The notes under the pieces were generated by a model. It saw only the letters and a list, made by a program, of their open reading frames with translations. It searched no databases and was not told the DNA's origin. The translations under genes and the position numbers were made by a program. A DNA stretch of 64,000 nt, taken from Arthrobacter crystallopoietes (GTDB taxonomy: Bacteria > Actinomycetota > Actinomycetes > Actinomycetales > Micrococcaceae). The stretch is taken from positions 180,760 through 244,759 of the forward strand of contig NZ_CP018865.1 in NCBI RefSeq assembly GCF_002849715.1, written 5' to 3'. Positions 36,883 to 46,591 of this stretch are shown one piece after another (the stretch's first letter is position 1; each line of letters begins with the position of its first letter).

Positions 36883-37677
36883 TTGTTCCGGCTTCTGGAA
36901 GAAGACCTCGAAGGCTTCCTTAGGGGCTCTGCTCCCCCTGAATCTGTTTTCCGCGCCCTCCCCGTTTTCCCTAGAAGTCGCGACGAAGTAGGACTGTGGA
37001 TCTGGGATCGCTTTACTGAAACCGATTTGAACGACTGGTCAACATCCTCCCTCCTTCTCGAATATAGATTCGCTGGTGGAGAGCAATTCGGGATTGCCCC
37101 AGCCAGACTCCTTGCTGAACGATCCATTCCTTCGGAGGCTGTGGCAAGGCTTGCCTTGGAACGAACCGCCATGACCAAGGGCAGAGTGGTTCCACCGCGT
37201 GGACTTCAGCCGATGCAGTTCGTGAGAACAGCTGTAGAGCGTCTCCGCGAAGGGAATCATCGCGCGGCAGAAAACATTTTTTCCGGGCTTGTGGAGCTCC
37301 GGCCAACTGACGGAGAGGCCTGGAACAACTTAGGGTTCTGTCAACTGCCTACCGACCCGGCCAAGGCGACTGATTCGCTGAAGCGCGGCGCGGCGCTTCT
37401 GCGCCCGCCAACACCTCCAAACGTCGCGAACCAGGTTCTTGCTCTACATCTAACGGGTCGTGACTCTGAGGCATTGGAAACCAGCCAGGCTTATCGGCTG
37501 GCCTATCCACGTATTGCCGCCAACCACCCAAGCTTCCTTTGGAGGCATGTTGCAGACGGCAGGCCGTTACAGATGATCTCTGTCAAGGATGTAACTAGCT
37601 ACCTGACTGACCTCGAAGCACATATTCAGAAAAGTTGTGGCAATACACCCAATGGACTAACGACTGAGGATCTCTAA

Positions 37678-38192
37678 TAGAACGCAACTACGTCGCATTC
37701 ATCTTCCGAGGCTGTCGATAGCCGATTAACGGCTCTTCGCAATTAAGCATGGTTCGGGGATTTCTCCCGGTATGGTCGATTGCCGTCGGCTGAGCGCTAC
37801 CAAGCGATCACAGAGAACGCCGCCATTTATCGTCAAGCTCCGCAGCCACCTCCGGCAGCCGGGGGAAGCGGACTGTCGATCGGTCCTGATAAACGATCCT
37901 TTCCTGCGACGAACACCTTGCCTCAAGAGTGGCCCCTAGCTGAGACGCCTGAACCTCATCGCGCATTGACCACCGACCGTATGGGCAGTCGGCTGTCGGC
38001 CCGATTCGAAGGGAAAGATCGTATGCTGGGAAAAGGTTTCATCGTCTGCCTACAACTGCGACTGCTTCCTCTTCTTCGCCCGCCTGTCCGATCGCGTACC
38101 CAGTTGAAGAAGAGTCTCAGCTGGCGTCGACAATATGGCACCTCGGTTCGATCGGGAGGTCGTACCAGTGCTATCTACACTGGGGGGCAATA
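37678..38192. other. Gap upstream of the defence operon
   Basis: About 515 bp without a credible gene. It holds the only visible promoter space for the three-gene operon that follows. A 9-bp inverted repeat CTCTTCTTC (38069-38077) / GAAGAAGAG (38106-38114) lies 80-120 bp before the start and could be an operator. No clear -35/-10 pair stands out. Confidence 0.5.
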
Positions 38193-41100
38193 GTGGGGTT
38201 TTATGTTCGGAAGAGCCTGAAGGCTGGCCCGTTTAGATTCAATTTGAGCGGGTCAGGGGTAGGCGTGAGCGCCGGGGTTCCCGGCTTCCGCATCGGATCG
38301 GGTCCCCGCGGGAACCTTGTTCGTATGGGTGCCGGCGGCGTCTACTATCAGGCCAGTCTCGGCAAAGGGCAGTCTCCGCCATCTGACCGATACGATTCCG
38401 CACACCTTGCCCCACCGGCTTCAACATCGTCCGACGTCATTTTTGAAGATCAGACAGGGGCCAGCATCCAGACGCTCCTGCCAACGTCCTCGGATGACCT
38501 CGTGTCACAGCTTAATGGCGCCTCGAGGCGGAAGCCGCTGACCCGTTGGGTCGTACTTGCAATTCTTCTGCTGGGGTTGGCGACGATGCCCTTCGGTTTC
38601 TTTGTATTCCTTCTAGGAGTACCGCTGGTGTGGTGGGCTGTCCTGTCAGACCGGGCACGGAATTCGGCAGTCGTTTTTTATGACGTCGACGACGAATATG
38701 CGCAACGCTTTCAGTCTCTCGTTGATGCCGGGCAGTATGCGGCACAGTCGAAGGGGCTTTGGCGGGTTAATGAATCAGGGTCTCTCAACGAGGGCCACCA
38801 GCAGAAGGTTAACGCGGGTGCCGGATCACTGGTTCGGAGGGCTGGCGCCTCGTTCTCCGATCAAGGCCCCAAGGAGCTAGTCACTAACATCGCGGTGCCA
38901 GGGGTAACCTCAGGCCACTCCTCGATCTACTTTCTACCTGACCGCATTCTCGTCGCCGAAAAGGGAATGTTCACTGACTTCGGCTACGACGCCTTGCAGG
39001 TTCTTGAGCGGGACATCGAATTTATTGAGTCTCCCGGGGCTGTTCCTTCGGATGGCATGCAGGTTGGCACGACCTGGCAGTACGTGAACAAGAAAGGCGG
39101 GCCGGATCGCCGTTTCAAGAACAATCCCGTTCTGCCCGTCATGAGATATACGGACGTTCTGCTGACGACGTCCTCGGGTTTCCGCTGGATTCTTCAACTG
39201 TCGCAGACGGATTCGGCCAAGCATTTAGCTGCTCAATTGCGGGGCCGCTCAGCCCTCCCGGAACGAGGCCGTGGCGGCGGGGGCTCCGTGCCAGTAACGC
39301 CGCCGTCTGCTCTGCATCCCGGATCTCAATCGATGCCGCTGGATTCCACGGTGTCTGGCAGGCAAGAAGACGTTAAGGGCATCACACCTGCAGGTGGCGC
39401 ACCGCGACCCAAAGCTGGTTCCTTGGACAAGGCGCGGTGGTACGGGCCAAACGAGTCGGTTCAGGTTGGCCGTGGGCTCCAGGTGGCTGGGATGGTCTAT
39501 GCCGGCAGAACGCTCTCGTCGCCTCGCGGCGGCACCGAGCCTTCACTCATCAATCCTTCGCTTCGGCTCGACTTGCAAAACCCCGACTGGTCCGGGCAGT
39601 GCCTGGGCTATTGGCCGTCTTACGCGGAAATTACCGCAGCGGGAAGAGCCGCCTACCTCGGCTGGCTCGCCCAGGGGCGAAGGATCCCGGACATCCCGAT
39701 CGGCTATGTCTTCTTGTTTATGTACGGGCTCGAGCGGCGCGTCCTTGTCGATATCGCGGCCCAGCCGGAGCTGGCAGGAGAACTGGTACAGATCCGCGCC
39801 GAGATGGTTGACCTGCTCCGCTTATACGGCGATAGCAGCGGCTCGTTCTCCAGCTATGGGTCCCAGTTCCTTGATGCTATCGACTTCCTTATGCTGCAGG
39901 CGCCGGCTGCACCTCAGGCCCCACCTCCGACCTTGACGGAGTCTCGATGGCTCGTTCCCATCGGTCTTAAGGTCCAGCTGGGCAACCTGGCCGCCGATGG
40001 TACGCCGATCCCGGCAGAGTGGGCGCTTGCATGGGCGTGGTTCCATCCTGAGATATCGGTGAAAACTCCGGTCACCCGCTGCCCGCGGGAATTTACGCGC
40101 TTGTTCCACATCAGATACAGACAGAAATACGCGGAAGGTTTTACCGTCAGGCCCGGAAAATCCCGCATGAAACTCAACTACCGGACGGCGAGCTCCCAAA
40201 TTGGTTCGGTGGACCTGACCATGAGTCACATACCGGATGTGTTTGCGCAGCAGGCACCGGTCAAGAAACTCTCCGCACTGTTTGAGGAAGTTACGGCAGA
40301 ACTGGACTCTTACAGCCGGTGGCTGGGACGTAACCCGAACAGGGGTGGAACCCTGGCAGCCGCTGCACTACTACCGCCGGACCTGATCGCCGACGACACG
40401 GGAGCTGTCCGTGATTTCCGGGACTGGGTGTCGGGAAAACTTGCGGCATCCGATACTGCGCTGCTTTCCGGGGCGGAGCTCTTTGACCACTGGCCTTCCG
40501 GGAGTGCCGACAAGCTCAGCAAACCGGACACGGTAAACCTGGCCACACTATTGGCCAGCCTTGGTGCAGGTATGGAGCCTGATGTCCGGTTCGGGGGCCC
40601 CACGATTGCGGCCGAGGCTCCTGTTGTCCTGTTCCGCAGTCAGCCCGGCAGCCCGCACTCACCGACGCCGGCCTACAGCACCGCATTAACGATGGTGCAT
40701 TTGGCAGCGGCTGTAACCGCCGCGGACGGACATGTCGCTCCCGCGGAGCTGGATCATCTTACGGCCCATCTGGAATCATCCCTGCAGCTGACAGTTCCTG
40801 AACGAACCCGTCTGCAAGCACATCTGCAGTGGCTTGGGGCGACAGAGGTGAAACTCTCGGGCCTGACCAAGCGCCTCACCGGTCTCACGGATGTACAAAG
40901 GGCATCGCTGGCGGACATGCTTGTCACCTTGGCTGCTGCCGACGGACATATTGCGCCTGCTGAGGTCACCACTTTGCAGAAGATCTATAAGTTGCTCGGC
41001 CTGGATAGCTCAACGGTTTCAAGCAAAATACATGCCGTGATGGCTGCTGGATCAAGCCCAGAGACGCAGCCCGTGACGGTTCGCCCGGCAGGAGAGGCGG

Positions 41101-41573
41101 ATGCCGGCTACCCGATACCTCAGAGCCCGGCAGGTTTCGCCGCCTCCCCGGCCCAGACCGGGAGGGGGTTCGCCCTGGACCCCACGGTCATCCAGGCAAA
41201 AATGGCAGAGACCGCTGCGGTATCTCATCTACTGATACAGATCTTCGACGAAGACCTACAAAAGCAAGAGCCCACAGCTCACATAGAAGCGCCGGAAGAA
41301 TCCGAACCTGAAGTTTCGCAAGAGCAGTTCTCGCCGGCCAACGCGGTTGCCGGTCTCGACCCGGCACATTCGAAGGTCGTCCATGCCTTGGTAGGGATGG
41401 AACAACTCGGCTGGAATGAATTTCAGGATCTGGCCGCCCTGCACGGCCTCCTTCCTGAGGGCGCCTTGGACACCCTGAATGAAGCAGCATTTGAAGCCTC
41501 CGACGAGCCCCTCATCGAAGGCGAGGAAACCTTGACAGTCAACGCCTATGCCCTACAGGAGCTTCTTTCATGA
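38193..41573 (+). CDS. sngA: TerB-domain protein of a Shango-type anti-phage system
   Basis: An 1126-residue protein. Residues 2-54 match DUF4236 (MGFYVRKSLKAGPFRFNLS, GVSAGVPGFRIGSGPRG). A hydrophobic hairpin at about 115-150 suggests membrane anchoring. A TerB_N-type region starts near 410 (ARWYGPNESVQVGRGLQV). A TerB-like region near 835-945 contains two AADGHxAPAE repeats with acidic residues suited to metal binding. GTG start after GGGGGG. Gene order with the next two genes matches sngA-sngB-sngC of Shango; the name is given by architecture and context. Confidence 0.8.
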   Translation: MGFYVRKSLKAGPFRFNLSGSGVGVSAGVPGFRIGSGPRGNLVRMGAGGVYYQASLGKGQSPPSDRYDSAHLAPPASTSSDVIFEDQTGASIQTLLPTSSDDLVSQLNGASRRKPLTRWVVLAILLLGLATMPFGFFVFLLGVPLVWWAVLSDRARNSAVVFYDVDDEYAQRFQSLVDAGQYAAQSKGLWRVNESGSLNEGHQQKVNAGAGSLVRRAGASFSDQGPKELVTNIAVPGVTSGHSSIYFLPDRILVAEKGMFTDFGYDALQVLERDIEFIESPGAVPSDGMQVGTTWQYVNKKGGPDRRFKNNPVLPVMRYTDVLLTTSSGFRWILQLSQTDSAKHLAAQLRGRSALPERGRGGGGSVPVTPPSALHPGSQSMPLDSTVSGRQEDVKGITPAGGAPRPKAGSLDKARWYGPNESVQVGRGLQVAGMVYAGRTLSSPRGGTEPSLINPSLRLDLQNPDWSGQCLGYWPSYAEITAAGRAAYLGWLAQGRRIPDIPIGYVFLFMYGLERRVLVDIAAQPELAGELVQIRAEMVDLLRLYGDSSGSFSSYGSQFLDAIDFLMLQAPAAPQAPPPTLTESRWLVPIGLKVQLGNLAADGTPIPAEWALAWAWFHPEISVKTPVTRCPREFTRLFHIRYRQKYAEGFTVRPGKSRMKLNYRTASSQIGSVDLTMSHIPDVFAQQAPVKKLSALFEEVTAELDSYSRWLGRNPNRGGTLAAAALLPPDLIADDTGAVRDFRDWVSGKLAASDTALLSGAELFDHWPSGSADKLSKPDTVNLATLLASLGAGMEPDVRFGGPTIAAEAPVVLFRSQPGSPHSPTPAYSTALTMVHLAAAVTAADGHVAPAELDHLTAHLESSLQLTVPERTRLQAHLQWLGATEVKLSGLTKRLTGLTDVQRASLADMLVTLAAADGHIAPAEVTTLQKIYKLLGLDSSTVSSKIHAVMAAGSSPETQPVTVRPAGEADAGYPIPQSPAGFAASPAQTGRGFALDPTVIQAKMAETAAVSHLLIQIFDEDLQKQEPTAHIEAPEESEPEVSQEQFSPANAVAGLDPAHSKVVHALVGMEQLGWNEFQDLAALHGLLPEGALDTLNEAAFEASDEPLIEGEETLTVNAYALQELLS

Positions 41574-42982
41574 CCACGTCTTCGCTCGCCACCATCCGGC
41601 CCCGTGAACGCGACTCACTCCTACAGTCCCTGCGCGCCGGCGTGGTCCCACGGCTGGGCCAGCAGCATGTCCAGGTAGGACGGGCCAACGAAGTCCAGGC
41701 TCTACTCTCAGATATCAGCCGTATCAATGACGGTGGCTCCGGAAGCCGCTTCATCATCGGCGACTACGGATCAGGCAAAACCTTCTTCCTGCACGTTGTC
41801 CGCTCCATCGCCCTCCAACAAAAGCTCGTCACGATCCATGCCGATTTGTCCCCCGATCGACGTCTGCACGCCACCGGCGGGCAGGCCCGGAGCCTGTATG
41901 CAGAACTGATGCGGAACATGTCCACCCGGGCCAAACCCGACGGCGGAGCAATGTCCAGCGTTGTCGAGCGCTTCGTCACCCAGGCACTGACCGAATCCCG
42001 CACCTCCGGCGAGGCCGTAGAAGATATCATCCGCCGGAACCTGAACGAGCTCTCCGAACTCACCGGCGGTTATGACTTCGCAGAAGTCATAACCAAGTAC
42101 TGGCAGGGACACGACAGCGGTAACGAACAGCTCAAGTCGGACGCCGTCCGATGGCTGCGCGGAGAATTTACCACCCGAACCGACGCGCGCATCGCTCTGG
42201 GCGTGCGAACCATCGTGGACGACGCCAATTTCTACGACCAGCTCAAGCTCCTGGCACGGTTCGTCCGTCTTGCCGGCTTCGGCGGGATCCTCATTTGCTT
42301 GGACGAGATGGTGAACCTTTACAAACTGGCAAACAGCCAGGCCCGCAATTCGAACTACGAGCAGATCCTGAGGATCCTAAATGACTCGACCCAGGGATCA
42401 GCTTCGGGGCTGGGGTTCATATTTGGCGGGACCCCCGATTTCCTCCTCGATCCGCGCCGCGGACTCTATTCATACGCTGCTCTGCAATCACGCTTGGAAG
42501 AGAACAGCTACGCGGTCGATGGACTCGTGGACTACTCGGGACCCGTGCTGCGCCTGGCCAGCCTGACGCCGGAAGACTTCTATGTCTTGCTCACCAAGCT
42601 AAGACATGTGCAGGCTGCCGGGGACGAATCAGCATATCTCATCAGCGACGAAGGCATCGCCGAGTATATGAACCACTGTGCCGAACGCATTGGAGACGCT
42701 TATTTCCGGACGCCCCGCAACACGATCAAGGGCTTCCTGGACCTTCTGGCAGTGCTGGAGCAGAACCCCGAACAAAGGTGGCAGGACCTGCTTTCCGGCG
42801 TCACGCTCGAGCGAGAATCGAACCCGGATCTCGCACCGCTGGAGCTCCCTGACCACGGCGGTGAATCGGCAGCTCGGAACGTCGCAGTGCCACCCGCAAC
42901 CGGATCCGCCGGCGTCCAGACCCAGATTCCGAATCCCCCGAACGATGCCGGCGACGATGATCTTTCGGTTTTCAAACTCTGA
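41570..42982 (+). CDS. sngB: ATP-binding protein (BrxD-like/DUF2791) of a Shango-type system
   Basis: A 470-residue AAA-like ATPase related to the BrxC/BrxD group. Walker A is GDYGSGKT at residues 64-71; a Walker B-like ILICLDEMVNL lies near residue 240, followed by a sensor-type FIFGGTPDFLLDPRRGLYSY near 283. ATGA overlap with the upstream gene. In Shango and type 2 BREX, ATPases of this kind sit beside Lhr-like helicases and probably regulate or load them. Confidence 0.85.
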   Translation: MTTSSLATIRPRERDSLLQSLRAGVVPRLGQQHVQVGRANEVQALLSDISRINDGGSGSRFIIGDYGSGKTFFLHVVRSIALQQKLVTIHADLSPDRRLHATGGQARSLYAELMRNMSTRAKPDGGAMSSVVERFVTQALTESRTSGEAVEDIIRRNLNELSELTGGYDFAEVITKYWQGHDSGNEQLKSDAVRWLRGEFTTRTDARIALGVRTIVDDANFYDQLKLLARFVRLAGFGGILICLDEMVNLYKLANSQARNSNYEQILRILNDSTQGSASGLGFIFGGTPDFLLDPRRGLYSYAALQSRLEENSYAVDGLVDYSGPVLRLASLTPEDFYVLLTKLRHVQAAGDESAYLISDEGIAEYMNHCAERIGDAYFRTPRNTIKGFLDLLAVLEQNPEQRWQDLLSGVTLERESNPDLAPLELPDHGGESAARNVAVPPATGSAGVQTQIPNPPNDAGDDDLSVFKL

Positions 42983-45899
42983 CGAAGTGAACGCTCCTGC
43001 AACTGCGTTCGCACGCCTGCACAAGCACATCCAGGCTTGGATCTGGGCCCAGAAGTGGCAACAGCTGCGCTCAACCCAGGCGGAAGCAGTGGATCCCATC
43101 CTGCGGGGGGACACCGACGTCATCATCAGCGCCGCCACCGCCAGCGGCAAAACCGAAGCGGCGTGGCTACCGATCCTGTCCGCGTTAGCCCAGCAACAGG
43201 ACAACGGCCCGCTGCCGTCCGGCGTCAAGGCACTTTACCTCTCACCGCTGAAAGCCTTGATCAACGACCAATACGAGCGGCTTGGAAGTCTGGCCGAAAG
43301 CATCAACATCCCGGTACACCGCCGCCATGGCGACGTTACCGGGGGCGCCCGCAGGGCCCTGCGGGAAACACCAGACGGTCTGCTGCTTATTACGCCGGAG
43401 TCCCTCGAAGCCATGTTCATCACCCAAGGAACCCGCCTTCCGGGGATACTGAACGGGCTTCAGTACATTGTGATCGACGAGTTGCACTCCTTCATCGGAA
43501 CCGAACGGGGAGCACAACTCCAATCCCTGCTGCACCGGGTTGAACTCGCCCTCCGGCGTAGAATCCCGCGCATCGGACTCTCAGCCACGTTGGCCGACCT
43601 GTCCGTCGCGGCGGAGTTCCTGCGCCCAAAACAGGGAGCCTCTGTTCACCTGATCGGTGAAGACAGCGATGACAAAGCAGAATTGCGCATGCAGCTGCGC
43701 GGCTACATCGGCTCCAGCCCCGACCCGGCCCATGCCGCCGCTGAGGAAGAATTTGATGCTGGTGTTGACAAAAAGGCCATCGCGGAACACCTCTTCCGGA
43801 ATCTTCGAGGTCAGGACAATCTGGTCTTCGCAAATTCACGCGCCAACGTAGAGACCTACGCTGACCTCCTCAAACAAATCAGCGAACGCAACCGCGTAGC
43901 CAATGAATTCTTCCCCCACCATGGGAATCTGTCCAAGGAATTCCGCGAGGACGTTGAGTCCCGGCTCCGCGCGCCGGGAACGCCCGCCACCGCGGTCTGC
44001 ACGTCGACACTTGAAATGGGCATTGACATCGGAACGGCCGACACGGTCGCCCAGATAGGGGCCCCCGGCAGCGTTTCGGCGCTGCGGCAACGCCTCGGCC
44101 GCTCAGGACGGCGGGGAGGCGCCGCCACGCTCCGGCTATATATTTCGGAGGATACCGTGGATCACCGGACACCTCCCGTGGACCAGCTCCGTGCCCAGAC
44201 GTTCGAGGTCGTGGCGACCGTAGAGTTGCTGCTTGAAAGATGGTACGAACCGCCGAACACCAGTGGGCTACACCTCTCAACGCTGATCCAACAAGTGTTG
44301 TCCGTGATAGCCCAGCACGGAGGCGCAACTGCGGCTGAAATTTACAGCGCCCTTTGCGAGGCGGGACCTTTCAACCACGTCGACCGGCCCATGTTCGTCA
44401 GACTGCTTCGGAGACTGGGCGAGGAAGACCTCATCATGCAGGCCTCGGATGGAACACTACTTCCAGGGAGCGTTGGCGAGCGGCTCATCAATCACTACAG
44501 CTTCTACAGCGCCTTCCAATCCGCTGAGGAGTACCGCCTCATCACCTCCGGGCGAACCCTTGGATCCATTCCTATCGACCACCCCGTTATCGAAGGAAAT
44601 CTTCTGATTTTCGCCGGGCGGCGCTGGCGCGTCCTGCACGTGGACGCAGCCAACAAAGTAATTGACCTCGCCCAAGCCCGTGGCGGAAGACCTCCGGCCT
44701 TTTCCGGCGGTGGCGCTGTGATCGCCGACGGCATACGCCAGCGGATGCGTCGTCTATATGAAGAAGACGATGTTCCCGCCTACCTCGACCACAGCGCACA
44801 GACCCTGCTGTCCGAGGGAAGGGCCGCATACAAGAGAATGAATCTGGCAAAGCAACCGCTAATTACATGGGGCGAGGACACGATTCTCTTCCCCTGGGCC
44901 GGTGACCGGATCATGAACACCCTGCATGTACTGCTCACGGCATCTGATCTCGACGTAAGTCTCGATGGCGTGGCTTTGAATCTCCGGAAGACATCACCTC
45001 AACAATTGGGCAGCCTGCTAAGGCAGCTCGCAGCGTCGGAAACACCCGAACCATCCGCACTGGCAAAAAACGTCGCTGTGAAAAGCAGGGACAAGCATGA
45101 CATGTATTTGGACGATGACCTGCTCACCCTGTCCTACGCGGCAAGTTCCCTCGACGTCGACACGACCTGGCCGGTACTTCGACGCCTCGCTGAAGCGTCC
45201 GGCACCCACCCTGAGAGTTCAGCAGTTCCTGTCCCGGAGAGTATGTACTTCCCTCGTTACGATCCCCGGGCTGAACACGGGCCGGTGCCTTTCGCCGTCG
45301 TGGATGTCGAGACAACAGGTTTCTCCGCACAAAAAAATCGGATCGTGGAGATCGCGATCGTCCGGCTCGACGCGGCAGGGGTCATCGACAGCACCTGGTC
45401 AACATTGGTCAATCCGGATCAGCCGACCGGACCAGTCCATATCCATGGAATCCGCCCTGACGATGTTGTTTCCGCTCCTCGGTTTGCCGATGTGCTGGAC
45501 GAAGTCGCACACCAGTTAGCTGGAGCCGTAGTCGTAGCCCATAACGCTGCTTTCGACATCAGCTTCCTAACCAGCGAATTCGAACGCGCCGGAGTGCAGG
45601 CCCCGCCCTGGCCCACGCTGTGCACCATGCAGCTAAGCCAGCAATTCCACCCAGGCCAGCCCGCGACGCTCGCCGACATCTGCAGGAGACACAACATAGA
45701 AGCAGGAGAGGCACATACCGCACTGGCCGATGCGACAGCAGCGGCACAGGTGTTAATGGCCTACTTGAAGAGAAGCAACGAAACGGCAGATCCGGACCTA
45801 TTACCTGCCCTTCCTTTTCCAGTTGCCCCGCCCTGGATTCCTTTAGAAGCTTCGGACCGGACACGCCCCAAAACCAAGCAGCGAAGCGGACAACGCTAA
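42957..45899 (+). CDS. sngC: Lhr-like DEAD/DEAH helicase fused to a DnaQ-like exonuclease (Shango-type)
   Basis: About 980 residues from the ATG at 42957, which overlaps sngB by 26 bp; GTG at 42987 is an alternative. Helicase motifs: Q-like LRSTQAEAV, AATASGKT near residue 60, IDELHSF near 173, LSATLADL, TSTLEMGIDIG near 350, and RLGRSGRRGG near 379. An Lhr-type winged-helix region follows. Residues from about 779 to the end form a DEDDh 3'-5' exonuclease: DVETTG (D, E), HNAAFDISFL, and HTALADA. The fusion could couple unwinding to degradation of phage DNA. Confidence 0.88.
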   Translation: MIFRFSNSDEVNAPATAFARLHKHIQAWIWAQKWQQLRSTQAEAVDPILRGDTDVIISAATASGKTEAAWLPILSALAQQQDNGPLPSGVKALYLSPLKALINDQYERLGSLAESINIPVHRRHGDVTGGARRALRETPDGLLLITPESLEAMFITQGTRLPGILNGLQYIVIDELHSFIGTERGAQLQSLLHRVELALRRRIPRIGLSATLADLSVAAEFLRPKQGASVHLIGEDSDDKAELRMQLRGYIGSSPDPAHAAAEEEFDAGVDKKAIAEHLFRNLRGQDNLVFANSRANVETYADLLKQISERNRVANEFFPHHGNLSKEFREDVESRLRAPGTPATAVCTSTLEMGIDIGTADTVAQIGAPGSVSALRQRLGRSGRRGGAATLRLYISEDTVDHRTPPVDQLRAQTFEVVATVELLLERWYEPPNTSGLHLSTLIQQVLSVIAQHGGATAAEIYSALCEAGPFNHVDRPMFVRLLRRLGEEDLIMQASDGTLLPGSVGERLINHYSFYSAFQSAEEYRLITSGRTLGSIPIDHPVIEGNLLIFAGRRWRVLHVDAANKVIDLAQARGGRPPAFSGGGAVIADGIRQRMRRLYEEDDVPAYLDHSAQTLLSEGRAAYKRMNLAKQPLITWGEDTILFPWAGDRIMNTLHVLLTASDLDVSLDGVALNLRKTSPQQLGSLLRQLAASETPEPSALAKNVAVKSRDKHDMYLDDDLLTLSYAASSLDVDTTWPVLRRLAEASGTHPESSAVPVPESMYFPRYDPRAEHGPVPFAVVDVETTGFSAQKNRIVEIAIVRLDAAGVIDSTWSTLVNPDQPTGPVHIHGIRPDDVVSAPRFADVLDEVAHQLAGAVVVAHNAAFDISFLTSEFERAGVQAPPWPTLCTMQLSQQFHPGQPATLADICRRHNIEAGEAHTALADATAAAQVLMAYLKRSNETADPDLLPALPFPVAPPWIPLEASDRTRPKTKQRSGQR

Positions 45900-46591
45900 G
45901 CCCGCGTATTACATCGCCTGCGCCAGAACCCGAACGTGCAACGACGTCATCAACATCGACTCTGCACATCCGCCGTTCTGCGAGTCGAGTGGATGCCTAA
46001 CGCCGATAACGGCGCATATGACGGGGGTTGCCGTGGGGTTCGTTTATCTGGGTTTGAACGGCCGGAGAAGAGATTAGGGTGGGCACCGGGGTCAAGATAA
46101 TCGGCTTATGCCATACCCTGCCGGGTGAGCCGGCCCGAGGAAGAGGGAAAGGTTGGATTCCATGAGTACGACGAGAGCGCAAAAGAAGATTACGGCCACT
46201 ACGGTCGACGAAGCAGAGCGCAGCGATGCCAGCTGTTCGTCCCAGGCATGATCGGCCAACCGCGCGGCGGTCGAGAGCAACCGGGGCGTCGGCCAATTGG
46301 TAAAAGTCAGGCTTCCTTCCACAATAGGCAGCATGCTTAGCAAATGGGTTTCCCTGTGCGGAATCAGCGGAACAACGCGCTGATTTACCCCCAGCAGCTG
46401 GCAAAAGCCCTGCCGGCCGGCTGCTCTTACCCGTTGAAGTGGGTCGCGATGCTGCCGCCGCCGGAGAACTGTTCGATCAGATGACCGGCATCTTATCCCG
46501 CGTAGGGATGAGTGAGCCGGCGGTTGACGCGTCGCGGACGGAGGCGAAGCGTTCGGAGGACGTCAACGGCTGCAGGTTGCCGAAACATCCG
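45900..46591. other. Gap with a MarR scrap, otherwise no gene
   Basis: About 690 bp between the defence operon and a LacI-type gene. Apart from the MarR-like fragment listed at 46188-46307 I see no intact gene. Short plus-strand frames near 46440 (GELFDQMTGILSRVGMSEP) may be gene debris. Confidence 0.5.
46188..46307 (-). pseudogene. MarR-family regulator fragment
   Basis: About 40 codons read TNWPTPRLLSTAARLADHAW then DEQLASLRSASSTVVAVI. This matches the start of the intact MarR protein at 47845-48315 (STARLLSTAARLTEYRFNEEL). The frame then runs into unrelated hydrophobic sequence. It is probably a decayed paralogue. Confidence 0.6.

Larger units (their letters stand above)
35548..37677 (+). 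pseudogene. TPR-like protein gene split by an IS3-family element
   Basis: The 5' part (35548-35621) begins with an ATG behind GGGAAGGA and encodes MKQPLYEHDLQKRWIGP. The 3' part (36883-37677) encodes about 265 residues starting LFRLLEEDLEGFLRG. Removing the IS and one copy of GTGG joins them as ...PQIPRW-LFRLLEE..., if one C is restored in the run at 35594-35598. The 3' part carries TPR-like helices (LREGNHRAAENIFSGLVELRP, AWNNLGFCQLPTD). Function unknown; it lies beside the defence operon. Confidence 0.7.
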
